This document shows, piece after piece, positions 37,394 to 45,946 of a DNA stretch of 64,000 bases; position 1 is the stretch's first letter; each line of letters opens with the position of its first letter. Below the pieces are notes generated by a model. That model was given only the letters and a program-made list of their open reading frames with translations. It was not told where the DNA came from and made no database searches. The DNA is from Parasedimentitalea marina (GTDB taxonomy: Bacteria; Pseudomonadota; Alphaproteobacteria; Rhodobacterales; Rhodobacteraceae), in assembly GCF_004006175.1 (NCBI RefSeq), contig NZ_CP033219.1, forward strand, positions 2,666,001 to 2,730,000, read 5' to 3'. A program made the position numbers and the translations under genes.

Positions 37394-37702
37394 GCGACTG
37401 ACCAAGCCGGCTTCTCTCTCAGATAGAGTGGACGCTGCTTCAACGACTTCCCGCATTTCCTTGTTGGAGGTCGTACTCGAAAATAGGAAGACCGGATCAA
37501 TATTTGCAATTCTGCAAATCGTCAGAATTTTATCGACTGTAGGATTGATCCGCCCGTTCAGCATCCTACTGACATATTCCCCGTTAAAACCAGCCTCCAC
37601 TGACAGCGCCTTGTAGCTAAGGCGCCGGTCATCAATCGCTTGTTTCAAGCGTTCTCGCCAAGCATCTTCTGGCTGTGCATCTATCTTGGGGTCACTTTTC
37701 AT
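37367..37702 (-). CDS. phage repressor (XRE helix-turn-helix)
   Basis: This 111-residue protein has an XRE helix-turn-helix (LSYKALSVEAGFNGEYVSRMLNGRINPTVDKILTICRIANI). It is transcribed away from the early operon, as the Mu c repressor is. ATG 37702 is chosen because the longer in-frame extension (to 37846) would cover the operator region and overlap the ner promoter. The C-terminal tail is short, with no peptidase domain, so induction would not be by LexA-like self-cleavage. Confidence 0.8.
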   Translation of the reverse strand: MKSDPKIDAQPEDAWRERLKQAIDDRRLSYKALSVEAGFNGEYVSRMLNGRINPTVDKILTICRIANIDPVFLFSSTTSNKEMREVVEAASTLSEREAGLVSRLLQSARPE

Positions 37703-37863
37703 CTGGCCATTGTGGCATGGAAATATAGTTCCCGCAAATGGAAATAAAGATCCTGACAGCACCGAGCTGAATACATCAAGTGGTTTTATATGTCTAGTTT
37801 CTTGAATTAACTGTTGTCTTGTTAGACTTATATGCATATCCTCCATACCTGAATGGAGGACTG
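37703..37863. promoter_or_regulatory. lysis-lysogeny switch region with operators and hairpin
   Basis: Between the divergent repressor and Ner-like genes, ATGGAAATA occurs at 37717-37725 and 37738-37746, exactly 21 bp (two turns) apart, suiting a dimeric or cooperatively bound repressor. A perfect inverted repeat TCCTCCAT-n6-ATGGAGGA lies at 37839-37860; its right arm contains the GGAGGA ribosome-binding site of the next gene (ATG 37864). It could act as an operator or as an RNA hairpin masking that site. Confidence 0.6.
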
Positions 37864-38220
37864 ATGACAGGCAAGACCAACATTAGACAATTAAGCGGCC
37901 TACAGTTTGCCGCCTTCTTGAAAACGGAGATGGCACACCGCAATGCTGGCCTAGGTAGGCTCACCTATGAAAAACTGGGCAGAGCTTGCGGCGTTTCGGG
38001 AAAACGCCTTAGGCAACTTGCCGACGAAAAAAACGCAGGCAATCCTTCGGCACTTACAATCAGACTCGTACTTTTCACATTGGGTTATGAGGTTGACAGC
38101 CCAGAACACGACGTGGTTCCGCACCTTCAAGACAAGGGTGCGTATTCCGAGGGTATCCATGGAAAAACTCGCCAAAGATCGGGGGCCTCCAACGCACCGC
38201 CGACTCAGAGGGTTTCATGA
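37864..38220 (+). CDS. Ner-like early phage DNA-binding protein
   Basis: This 118-residue protein has a helix-turn-helix-like core (LTYEKLGRACGVSGKRLRQLADEKNAGNPSALTIRLVLFTLGYEV). It is the first rightward gene opposite the repressor, the Ner position in Mu, where Ner dampens early transcription. GGAGGA precedes ATG 37864, and an upstream in-frame ATG at 37819 lies before the hairpin and is rejected. The stop overlaps the next ATG. Confidence 0.65.
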   Translation: MTGKTNIRQLSGLQFAAFLKTEMAHRNAGLGRLTYEKLGRACGVSGKRLRQLADEKNAGNPSALTIRLVLFTLGYEVDSPEHDVVPHLQDKGAYSEGIHGKTRQRSGASNAPPTQRVS

Positions 38221-38495
38221 CCTTCACCCACACTCACTCCCGATCCAACCACGCCCCTGCTCGGGCCCGGTTGGACAACTCTCCCGGTGGCCATGGGGAT
38301 GCGCCACTGGGGGCTTTTTATTCACGCCCAACACTCGCGGAGACGGGCCCCAACCATTGCACATTACTGCAGAGACGCTGGGGCCGACGCGCTTGGCTTG
38401 GCACCGCCCTTTTCTGGCTCGGCGAGATCCTCGGCGCGGCCTCACTTTTCATAATCATGATTATTGGACTTTTTGCAGGAGACATTTTTCGATGA
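38217..38495 (+). CDS. small phage membrane protein
   Basis: This 92-residue protein has a hydrophilic, histidine- and proline-rich N-terminal half and one C-terminal membrane span (LFIIMIIGLFAGDIF) preceded by basic residues. Its start overlaps the Ner-like stop and its stop overlaps the next ATG. No family is recognised. Confidence 0.6.
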   Translation: MTFTHTHSRSNHAPARARLDNSPGGHGDAPLGAFYSRPTLAETGPNHCTLLQRRWGRRAWLGTALFWLGEILGAASLFIIMIIGLFAGDIFR

Positions 38496-38923
38496 GTTTT
38501 GAACAGCAATGTCAGGCCATGGCGACAGCGCCAATGACCGCGCCAGAACGCCTATCCGGCTTGATAGAAGCCGCTGCCAGGCACACACGCCTCGCGGCCC
38601 TCAGAGCGGATCTGACAGAGCAACTGACCTCAGTGAAATCCGGGTCTGCATCCGCAGAGAGTATTGCCCACGATCTCGACGACACAGTCGAAGCAGAATG
38701 CCTGGCACAGGAAAAGGTGACCGCTTGGGCCACAGCATTATTAAACGACCGAACGCTTGCCGACTGCCAGCGTTTCCTCGCTAACCGCGACCAGTTCCAG
38801 AAGGCTGTTGAGCGGGAAAAACTGGCGCGTACACGACCAAAAGATCGCACTAGGTTCACTGCGCTCTGGAACCGTCTTGTCGGCAATCGCAAGGCCGCCC
38901 AGGCCCCCTCCCCGACCCGCTAA
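38492..38923 (+). CDS. phage early protein, helical
   Basis: This 143-residue protein is mostly alpha-helical with coiled-coil character (LSGLIEAAARHTRLAALRADLTEQL, DQFQKAVEREKLARTRPKDR). It is not recognised. ATG 38492 overlaps the preceding stop; the frame is open far upstream, but that part is out of context with the two earlier genes. Confidence 0.6.
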   Translation: MSFEQQCQAMATAPMTAPERLSGLIEAAARHTRLAALRADLTEQLTSVKSGSASAESIAHDLDDTVEAECLAQEKVTAWATALLNDRTLADCQRFLANRDQFQKAVEREKLARTRPKDRTRFTALWNRLVGNRKAAQAPSPTR

Positions 38924-38946
38924 ATTTTCATTTAGGAGCATCCCCC

Positions 38947-39855
38947 ATGCGTCCCCCACGCCTGATTGAAGTTAAAGACATACCACTTGAAGAGATTGAC
39001 ACATCGAACCGGTTGCGCCCGGTGTCTGAAACGGCAGTTAAAAGCCTGTCACACTCGATTGAGACCCAAGGTCTGATGTCCGAGATCCAAGTCCGCAAAG
39101 TCAAGAAAACCGGCAAGCTGCGGCTGATTGCCGGCGGTCACCGGATGGCAGCGTTTCGCGCCCTGGGCCGCACTGAAATTCCCGCCAAGGTCTGGGACTG
39201 TACAGATGACTGGGCAATGCTGGCAGAGATTGACGATAACCTTGCCCATGCCGAGCTTAACACTTTGGATTTGGCAGTATTCCTTGCCCGTCGCAAAGAA
39301 GTATATGAGCGGGCCTATCCTGAGACAAAAGCAGCAACCGGGGCAGACTTGGTCGCAAAACGTTGGGATACGGCGGACAACATGTCCGTCGTATCATTTG
39401 TAACCGCAACAGCCGACAAAATGGGCGTCGACGAGCGCACAATTCGACGGCTTGTTGCTGCGGGCCGGTCCCTTGGCCCCCGCGAGATCCAAGAGCTACG
39501 GGACGCCCCAAAGAGGGTGTCCCTTTCCGACCTGCAGACAATTGCCAAGTGCGGATCAACAACGGATCGGTATGACATTTGCCGCGCCCTGGGCGATGGT
39601 ACCGCCAAGTCCGCCAAGGAGGTTTTGGCCCGTAAGAAAGCCCCCGGCGCTACGGTAAAAGACCCCGTTGAGAAAGCCCATGGCAAGATCAGTGACGCCT
39701 ATACACGGGCACCAAAAGAAGCCCGCCGGCGGTTTGCCGATGAACACCGCGACGAGTTGCTGGAGCTATTAGGCGCAGACGTCCCAACTGTGAGCGACGA
39801 GACCCCCGAAACAGACGCCGAAATCCTCCCATTCAACTCAAAACGGGCGGGTTGA
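38947..39855 (+). CDS. ParB/Spo0J-like N-terminal domain protein
   Basis: This 302-residue protein has the ParB N-terminal fold: the EVKDIPLEEIDTSNRLRP opening, LSHSIETQGLMSEIQVRK, and LIAGGHRMAAFRALG, the GxxR-type nucleotide loop. A helix-turn-helix (MGVDERTIRRLVAAG) follows, then an acidic C-terminus. Some Mu-like phages of Rhodobacterales carry ParB-like proteins before the transposase. The role could be DNA binding at the ends or host interaction. TTTAGGAGC lies 7 bases before ATG. Confidence 0.8.
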   Translation: MRPPRLIEVKDIPLEEIDTSNRLRPVSETAVKSLSHSIETQGLMSEIQVRKVKKTGKLRLIAGGHRMAAFRALGRTEIPAKVWDCTDDWAMLAEIDDNLAHAELNTLDLAVFLARRKEVYERAYPETKAATGADLVAKRWDTADNMSVVSFVTATADKMGVDERTIRRLVAAGRSLGPREIQELRDAPKRVSLSDLQTIAKCGSTTDRYDICRALGDGTAKSAKEVLARKKAPGATVKDPVEKAHGKISDAYTRAPKEARRRFADEHRDELLELLGADVPTVSDETPETDAEILPFNSKRAG

Positions 39856-39859
39856 TCCG

Positions 39860-41989
39860 ATGGGCATTATTGAACCCAAACAAATCTGGTGGACGGCAGA
39901 GGAGCTGGCCAAGGCTGGTCTGCCGGAATTGCCGGGCAGCAAGCGCGGCATAAACTCGATTGCCGAGCGTCAGGAATGGCGGTCCATTGAAGGTTGCGCC
40001 AAGCGCAAAGTCGGGCGCGGCGGTGGCTGGATGTATCATTGGTCTCTGTTACCATTGGCGGCGCGGCTCAAGCTGTTGAAAGAGGCCGCCTCGATCCCCG
40101 ACGCGCGCCCGGATCGGGGGGTTGCCTGGGCAACGTTTGATCGCTTGCCCGAGAGCGTCAAGGCAAAGGCCAAATCGCGGCTGGCCACCCTTCAAATTGT
40201 CAACACTCTGCACTTTACCGGCGTGACCCATGTTTACGCGGTTGCCGAGGCCGCGCGCCAGTGTGGATCGTCGCCTCGCAGTCTCTACAACTGGCTTGAG
40301 TTGATCGAAGGCATCCCCCCAGAGGACCACCTGGCCTATCTGGTGCCGCGCAATCGCCTAGCGATACGAAAGCCCATCAAAGCACCCAGCAACCAAGCGT
40401 TTATGGACTATTTGAAGAGCCTTTACTTGCGCCTTGAGCAGCCGACTTATGCCCAGTGCTATCGGCTGGCGTGCAAGAAGGCCGGGCAAGAAGCCTGGGA
40501 GGTATTGGCCAGTAAGACGGCACAGCGCCGTTTGAACGCAGAAGTGCCCCGTGTCTCACAGGTCTTTTGGCGCGAAGGCGTCAACGGTTTGATGCGCTGT
40601 TACCCAGCACAGATCCGCGACAGATCGGCCTTGACCGCCCTAGAAGCCGTCAACGCTGACTGCCACAAGATCGACGTCTTTGTTGAGTGGCCAGACGGCA
40701 CCATAAACCGGCCGCAGATTGTGGCGTTTCAGGACTTATACTCAGGCAAGATCCTGTCCTGGCGGGTGGATCATGATCCAAACAAAGTCATGGTTATGGC
40801 TGCCTTTGGGGAAATGGTTGAGAACTGGGGTATTCCACGGCGCTGCCTTTTCGACAATGGACGGGAGTTTGCCAACAAGTGGATGACGGCGGGTGCGCCA
40901 ACCCGGTTCCGGTTCAAGATCTGTGATGACGATCCTAAAGGCGTCTTGCCGCTCTTGGGCATTCAGATGCACTGGGCAACCCCGGCCCATGGCCAGGCTA
41001 AGCCAATTGAGCGGGCGTTTCGCGATCTTGCCAGCGACGTGGCCAAAGACCCGCGCTTTGCCGGGGCCTATGTCGGCAACCGCCCGGGCGCCAAGCCTGA
41101 GAACTACATGAGCCGCGCCATAAAAGCGGCTGAGTTTATAGATGCTCTTGAAGGTGGCATTCTTGAACACAACGCCCGCCCCGGTCGGAAATCCCCCACC
41201 GCCAAAGGCCGCTCATTTGATGAGACCTTTGAAGAGAGCTATGCGATTGCGCCCATTCAGAAGGCTACTGAGGAACAACGCCGCCTTTGGATGATGGGGC
41301 AAGCCAGCGCCAAGCTGCACAAAAACAGCGGCCAACTGACCTTCCACGGCAACGTCTATCACTGCGATTGGATGAGCCAGGACGCCGGTCGCAAGATCAT
41401 TGTCAGGTTTAACCCCGAGGATCTGCACAGCGGCGTCCACATATATGGCCCCGAGGGCGACTATCTTGGCTTTGCCGAGTGCCAGCAAAAGGTCGGCTTC
41501 TTTGATCTTGAAGGCGCGCGGTCCACCGCCCGCCGCCGTCGCCAGATTGTCAAAGCTGAGAAGGCCCTGCGCGATCTGCACCGACCAGTATCAATCGACC
41601 AAATTGCGGCCGATATGAACAAGACCCGCGCCAAGACCAGCCCCCTGATGGAAGCCAAAGTGGTGACAGGGATGTTCCCAAAGCAGCCTCAGGTGAAGAC
41701 GTTTCAGGATCACACGAACCGAGACGCGACGGACGCACGGGACGCTTTGATCCTGGAATATTCCACCAAGAAACCGGAGCGCGCCTCAGAAGCGTTTGAA
41801 GTCGCAAGAACCCCGGATGGCCGGTTCAAACAGGTTCAGGACATTCAAAAGCGCCAGAAAGCCGGAACGCCAATTGGCACCCGCGAAGCGGCCTGGTTGG
41901 AAGGCTTCCTGAACCACCCCGAATATGAGGGCCTGTTGGCCGTCAAGCAGAGCATTGGCCGAAACACCGGAAACAAAACTGGCCGGTAG
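39860..41989 (+). CDS. MuA-type DDE transposase
   Basis: This 709-residue phage transposase joins element ends to target DNA. The N-terminal part carries helix-turn-helix domains for end and enhancer binding (WWTAEELAKAGLPELPGS). The RNase H-like core has the catalytic triad Asp267 (NADCHK), Asp332 (LFDNGRE) and Glu384 (KPIERAF), matching D269, D336 and E392 of Mu. The beta-barrel and MuB-contact tail follow. The last codons look damaged: a +1 frame from 41985 reads GSFKKKRRLDDPQSDDKQ to a stop at 42041, probably the original C-terminus. The loss of about 18 residues could weaken MuB or ClpX contact. Confidence 0.93.
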   Translation: MGIIEPKQIWWTAEELAKAGLPELPGSKRGINSIAERQEWRSIEGCAKRKVGRGGGWMYHWSLLPLAARLKLLKEAASIPDARPDRGVAWATFDRLPESVKAKAKSRLATLQIVNTLHFTGVTHVYAVAEAARQCGSSPRSLYNWLELIEGIPPEDHLAYLVPRNRLAIRKPIKAPSNQAFMDYLKSLYLRLEQPTYAQCYRLACKKAGQEAWEVLASKTAQRRLNAEVPRVSQVFWREGVNGLMRCYPAQIRDRSALTALEAVNADCHKIDVFVEWPDGTINRPQIVAFQDLYSGKILSWRVDHDPNKVMVMAAFGEMVENWGIPRRCLFDNGREFANKWMTAGAPTRFRFKICDDDPKGVLPLLGIQMHWATPAHGQAKPIERAFRDLASDVAKDPRFAGAYVGNRPGAKPENYMSRAIKAAEFIDALEGGILEHNARPGRKSPTAKGRSFDETFEESYAIAPIQKATEEQRRLWMMGQASAKLHKNSGQLTFHGNVYHCDWMSQDAGRKIIVRFNPEDLHSGVHIYGPEGDYLGFAECQQKVGFFDLEGARSTARRRRQIVKAEKALRDLHRPVSIDQIAADMNKTRAKTSPLMEAKVVTGMFPKQPQVKTFQDHTNRDATDARDALILEYSTKKPERASEAFEVARTPDGRFKQVQDIQKRQKAGTPIGTREAAWLEGFLNHPEYEGLLAVKQSIGRNTGNKTGR

Positions 41990-42054
41990 CTTCAAAAAGA
42001 AACGCCGCCTGGATGACCCCCAAAGCGACGACAAGCAGTGAACGAGGAGTGAGC

Positions 42055-42801
42055 ATGTCATACCTATCAGAAATCGGCAACGCCGTCAGGCCGCTGACCA
42101 ACGTGGCCAAAATGGCTGGGCTGCTCAAAGAGCTGCAGAGTCGCACCTGGGGCGCACCAGGCTTTGGGGTGTTTCATGGGCCGCCCGGATACGGAAAGAC
42201 CTTTGGGGCCATTTTCTGCGCTGATCAATTGGATGCTATCCATTTGGCGGTCCAAAGCGAATGGAGCAAAAAATTCTTCCTGCAGCAGCTGTTGCGCGAG
42301 CTTGGCCGCCCGATCAAAGGGACGGTGCCAGAGCTGGTCCAGATGGCAAATGAAGCGCTGGCGATAGATGCGCGACCGCTGATCATTGATGAGGCCGATT
42401 ACCTGATCTCAAAGGGGATTTTGAATATCGTCCGTGACCTGCACGACGGGTCACAAATTCCCATCTTGCTGATCGGCATGGAAAACTTCCCCCAGCTTCT
42501 GAACAGACACGATCAATTCAAAAGCCGGGTGCTGTCCTGGTCCGAGGCCCTGCCCGCCGACATGACTGACGCCCGCCACCTGGCGGATATGGTTTCCCCT
42601 CCGGGCATCACCCTTCAGGACGATCTGTTGGCGATCATTCGAGAGCGTCACACCGGCAACGCGCGTTGGATCGTTAAAGAGGTCTCCCACGTCTGCAGCG
42701 AGGCCAAGAAACTGGGCTTGGTCGATATTTCCAAAGCCACGTGGGGTGGTTTGGACTTTATGCGCGACACCGCGCCGGTTCCGAGGGGTGGCTTGAAGTG
42801 A
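42055..42801 (+). CDS. MuB-type AAA+ transposition ATPase
   Basis: This 248-residue protein delivers target DNA to MuA. It shows Walker A GPPGYGKTFG and Walker B PLIIDEADYL, and sensor-like LLIGMENFPQLL. It is shorter than Mu B (312) because it lacks an N-terminal domain, as in several Mu-like phages. ATG 42055 has GAGGAG 7 bases upstream; the upstream frame at 42013 lies in the muA tail. The stop overlaps the next GTG. Confidence 0.9.
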   Translation: MSYLSEIGNAVRPLTNVAKMAGLLKELQSRTWGAPGFGVFHGPPGYGKTFGAIFCADQLDAIHLAVQSEWSKKFFLQQLLRELGRPIKGTVPELVQMANEALAIDARPLIIDEADYLISKGILNIVRDLHDGSQIPILLIGMENFPQLLNRHDQFKSRVLSWSEALPADMTDARHLADMVSPPGITLQDDLLAIIRERHTGNARWIVKEVSHVCSEAKKLGLVDISKATWGGLDFMRDTAPVPRGGLK

Positions 42802-43676
42802 TCGAAGTGCATGTCAGACACGGCGTTGAGCAGGAATTGCTGGACTTCATGCGCTCACAGTTGCGGTTTACCGAGCTGGATGTCGCCACCCACTGCTCAG
42901 CCAAAGACACTGTGCGCGACCGGTTCCTGCAGATGATGCGAGAGATTGGCGCTATCGTTCCTTGTGGCAGTGACGGTCGCCAGCACTTCCTGACCACCTG
43001 GGGTGAAGCTGAAGCCGCGAACATCGAAGCTCTGGCAAAAGCTGGGTCTCTGTCCGACAAGACGCCCCATGCCCGGCTGCTCGACCTGATAGAGATCGCA
43101 AGCACCGAGGGCGTGCACGTCGATATTCCAACCTGGACACCACGCAGCCCAGAGGAAGCGAAGATCTGGCGTTATATCGCCAAGCGCCCTTACTTCACCG
43201 CTGCGGATGTTGAAGCGGTTTTCCCACTGGACCCCATCATGCGGACGGGCTTCCTGCGCAGGCTGAAGGCCGCAAAGGTTATTCGGTTTTGGGGCCGTGA
43301 CGGCGCCAAGGTCTATTATACAACGCAATCAGCCAGGGACGGCCGGAATACGGCGCGCGACCTGCGCGCCACAGTCGAGGGTGCGATCTGGACCGCTATT
43401 CGGATCAAGAAACGGTTCCGGCCCAATGACCTGCTCACGGCCCTGCGCCAGTCTCGCCAGGACATCACGATGGGTGATGTAACACGATACTGCCGCACGC
43501 TAACGCTGGCTGGCTTTATCAAGCCGCCAAAGCCAACGGCCAGGATCACTGGCGACACCCCGTTGCTGCTGATCAACAACGCCGGTCCCCTGCCCCCACA
43601 AAAGCGCAGCATGACGGTGATCGTCGATCCGAACGAAGACAAAATCGTCTACTCACCGATGGGACAATTCCAATGA
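42798..43676 (+). CDS. phage protein with winged-helix repeats
   Basis: This 292-residue protein probably starts at GTG 42798 (overlapping the MuB stop). It contains at least three segments that look like winged helices: RDRFLQMMREIGAIVPCGSDGRQHFLTTWG, TGFLRRLKAAKVIRFWGRDGAKVYYTT, and MGDVTRYCRTLTLAGFIKPP. The function is unknown; a DNA-binding early protein is likely. It overlaps the next gene by 4 bp. Confidence 0.65.
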   Translation: MIEVHVRHGVEQELLDFMRSQLRFTELDVATHCSAKDTVRDRFLQMMREIGAIVPCGSDGRQHFLTTWGEAEAANIEALAKAGSLSDKTPHARLLDLIEIASTEGVHVDIPTWTPRSPEEAKIWRYIAKRPYFTAADVEAVFPLDPIMRTGFLRRLKAAKVIRFWGRDGAKVYYTTQSARDGRNTARDLRATVEGAIWTAIRIKKRFRPNDLLTALRQSRQDITMGDVTRYCRTLTLAGFIKPPKPTARITGDTPLLLINNAGPLPPQKRSMTVIVDPNEDKIVYSPMGQFQ

Positions 43677-44062
43677 GCAACCGCTTGATCATAGCGCAAG
43701 ACGGCTGGGGCGAGATCATTCCTGATTGGATCGAGGTGCTCATCCGCGAATGTGACCAGACCTCCCAAAACCGCGTGGCCAAGCGGCTGGACCTCAGCGC
43801 CGCCGTCGTTAGCCAGTCCATTCGCAACAGCTATGCCGGCAACCTGTCGCGCATCGAAAGCACTGTCCGCGATACCTACATGAACGCCCCGGTGGACTGC
43901 CCGGCGCTTGGCGGCAAAGTCGAAAGCCCAACCTGTCTGAAGTGGCGTCGCCGCGCCGACAAGTTGGAATCGTCAAGCCCAATGCGGGTGATGATGTTCA
44001 ACGCCTGTCGCGCCTGCCCGCGCTATCGCAGCCAAGCCGAGGGAGACGACGATGATGTTTAA
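43673..44062 (+). CDS. phage helix-turn-helix protein with cysteine-rich tail
   Basis: This 129-residue protein has an N-terminal helix-turn-helix (NRVAKRLDLSAAVVSQSIRNSYAGN). Cysteines in the C-terminal half (VDCPALGG, PTCLKWRR, NACRACPRY) could bind zinc. The gene overlaps both neighbours. Similar small HTH proteins occur in Mu-like phages, but the role is not known. Confidence 0.65.
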   Translation: MSNRLIIAQDGWGEIIPDWIEVLIRECDQTSQNRVAKRLDLSAAVVSQSIRNSYAGNLSRIESTVRDTYMNAPVDCPALGGKVESPTCLKWRRRADKLESSSPMRVMMFNACRACPRYRSQAEGDDDDV

Positions 44063-44558
44063 AGGCAATCAAGATCCGCAGAAGCTGCGCGATGTTCTGG
44101 GCGCGAACCTCAGACGGCTGACCAAGGGGTTAAAAATCACTCAAGTGGCCCGTGATCTGGACATACACCGCACCCAGTTCAACCGCTACCTCCGCGGCGA
44201 AAGTTTCCCAGGTCCTGAGTTGCTGGCACGGATTTGTCGTCACTTCAAAGTGGACGCCAACATCATGATCCGGCCGATTGATGAGACGCCAGAGACCCCC
44301 GAACGCATCGCCCTACGCCATGCCATTCAGGCAAGTCGGTTTGATTGTGCCGGAGATTTACCGCTGACGCTGACCACTTTGCGCGCGTTTCGCTCAACGG
44401 AAACCGCCCGTTTCATTCTGGCCCAAAGTGCTGGCACGGTAAACGGCTGCGAGTTCGACCTGCTGGCTGAGGAAGCCGGGTTCTCTGGCCTCCCCCAGAA
44501 CCCCGCCTTGATCCTTGAGGCCGCATCCAAGCCACCCCAAAACGAGGTAGTACAATGA
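44052..44558 (+). CDS. phage XRE-family DNA-binding protein
   Basis: This 168-residue protein has an N-terminal XRE domain (LRRLTKGLKITQVARDLDIHRTQFNRYLRGESFPGPELLARICRHFKV). The alpha/beta tail of about 85 residues has no recognised motif. It may modulate early transcription alongside the repressor and the Ner-like protein. It overlaps the preceding gene by 11 bp and the next by 4 bp. Confidence 0.75.
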   Translation: MMFKGNQDPQKLRDVLGANLRRLTKGLKITQVARDLDIHRTQFNRYLRGESFPGPELLARICRHFKVDANIMIRPIDETPETPERIALRHAIQASRFDCAGDLPLTLTTLRAFRSTETARFILAQSAGTVNGCEFDLLAEEAGFSGLPQNPALILEAASKPPQNEVVQ

Positions 44559-45163
44559 CCAATCCCCCCTCCAACCAATTCGAGCCTGCGCCGATCCCAG
44601 ACGGTCGCGTCACTGCAAACGGCAATACCTACATGACGGATGCCAAGGGCGGCCTGATACCGATAGACCTGGTCAAAGCTCAGGATCAACTCCAGGACGA
44701 AACAGTGCGCAAGATAGTTAGTCACGGGCTAGCCCTCAGTGCCCAGACCTCCCGGTTCAAAGAGCATGTCTTTGACGACATCGGCTCCTTTGAAGCCATC
44801 CTGGAACAGGAATACGGATCCACCATCGGCGGCGCGAAGGGCAACAAGACGCTGATGAGCTATGACGGATTGTTCAAAGTTCAGGTTGCCGTTGCCGACA
44901 AGTTTGACTTTGGCGCGGAGCTGCAGGTCGCCAAGGGCATTGTGGATGAATGCCTGAATGAGTGGTCTGCCGATGCGCCGGTCGAATTGCGGGCCATCGT
45001 GACCAACGCCTTCAACACCGACAAAGAAGGTCAGATCAATCGGGCTGAGATCTTCAAGTTGTTGCACCTGGAGATCCAGGATGAGCGCTGGCAGCGCGCC
45101 ATGACAGCCATTCGCGATGCCATGCGAGTGGTTGGCACCGCCACTTATGTGCGCTGCTACTAG
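44555..45163 (+). CDS. DUF3164-family phage protein, cut by an amber codon
   Basis: This 202-residue product matches the DUF3164 proteins of Mu-like early operons (YMTDAKGGLIPIDLVKAQDQLQDE, GAKGNKTLMSYDGLFKVQVAV). The function is not established. The TAG at 45161-45163 interrupts a frame that otherwise continues 18 codons to 45220 (DAKWQHITIDLAKA). Copy 1 has CAA at this site. Loss is confined to the end, so activity may survive. Confidence 0.82.
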   Translation: MTNPPSNQFEPAPIPDGRVTANGNTYMTDAKGGLIPIDLVKAQDQLQDETVRKIVSHGLALSAQTSRFKEHVFDDIGSFEAILEQEYGSTIGGAKGNKTLMSYDGLFKVQVAVADKFDFGAELQVAKGIVDECLNEWSADAPVELRAIVTNAFNTDKEGQINRAEIFKLLHLEIQDERWQRAMTAIRDAMRVVGTATYVRCY

Positions 45164-45233
45164 CGCCCGGCTCCTGATGCCAAGTGGCAGCACATCACCA
45201 TTGATCTAGCCAAAGCCTGAAGGGGGAATTCCT

Positions 45234-45494
45234 GTGCCCAAGTCTAAGGAAAAATACCGCCTAAAGCTGCGTCAAAATCTCAGCGCCTACGCGACCAGCC
45301 AGACCCGCGCGTCGATGACCCTGGGAGGTCGGCTGACAGTTCTCAGGCTACAGGCCACTGTTGCTGGCCTGACTGACGTCGACCTTGCAGACATTACCGC
45401 CGAGGAAACCGCACGGTCGGATCGTCGATTGGCGCGGATCACGGCTTTGCACCCTGTTGGACCCGTCGTTCATGTCGAGGACATCCAATCATGA
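45234..45494 (+). CDS. small phage protein upstream of gemA (copy 2)
   Basis: This 86-residue protein starts at GTG 45234 after AGGGGGAAT. It has no recognised domain and is mostly helical (LKLRQNLSAYATSQTRASMT, DLADITAEETARSDRRLAR). It is a diverged counterpart of 14086-14337. Its stop overlaps the gemA ATG. Confidence 0.65.
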   Translation: MPKSKEKYRLKLRQNLSAYATSQTRASMTLGGRLTVLRLQATVAGLTDVDLADITAEETARSDRRLARITALHPVGPVVHVEDIQS

Positions 45495-45946
45495 CCCGCG
45501 CCCTGCAACAAAAGATCCACGTCGGTTGCCGCCAGCTTGGTTTGGACGGTGACGCCCGCCGCGCTCTGCAGCTCGCTGTAACCGGCAAGCATTCCATGAA
45601 GGACATGGACCACGCCGAACTCTTGATGCTGATCAAACGGCTTAATAGCGATGGCTTTAAACCCTCTTCAAAGGGTCCCAAAAAACACAAAGCCGCCTCA
45701 CGCCCAGATTTGCGCCTAGTCCACGTTCTTTGGCGCAAGCTTGGCGAGGCCGGCGCGTTGCGCGATCCCAGCCGCGCCGGGCTGAACAAGTTCATTCGCG
45801 CGCGGTTCGGCAACACCTGGGGCTCGGTTCCGGCTGATGTCGACATGCTCCGCCAGTGGTCCCAGATCAATGCCGTCATCCAGGCGCTCAAAAATTGGGG
45901 CGCTCGGGCTGACATCGACTTTGACTGGGCGGAGCATCGCAAGTGA
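45491..45946 (+). CDS. GemA-like (Mu gp16 family) regulatory protein, copy 2
   Basis: This 151-residue protein has RALQQKIHVGCRQLGLDGDARR, a KHSMKDM turn, basic SSKGPKKHKAASRPDLRL, and WGSVPADVDMLR. Differences from copy 1 are concentrated in residues 30-60 and near the C-terminus. It overlaps the mor GTG by 4 bp. Confidence 0.83.
   Translation: MTRALQQKIHVGCRQLGLDGDARRALQLAVTGKHSMKDMDHAELLMLIKRLNSDGFKPSSKGPKKHKAASRPDLRLVHVLWRKLGEAGALRDPSRAGLNKFIRARFGNTWGSVPADVDMLRQWSQINAVIQALKNWGARADIDFDWAEHRK

Noticed and set aside
37703..37846. N-terminal extension of the phage repressor
   Set aside because: It would span the operator repeats and reach the Ner-like promoter; the internal ATG at 37702 gives a normal XRE protein.
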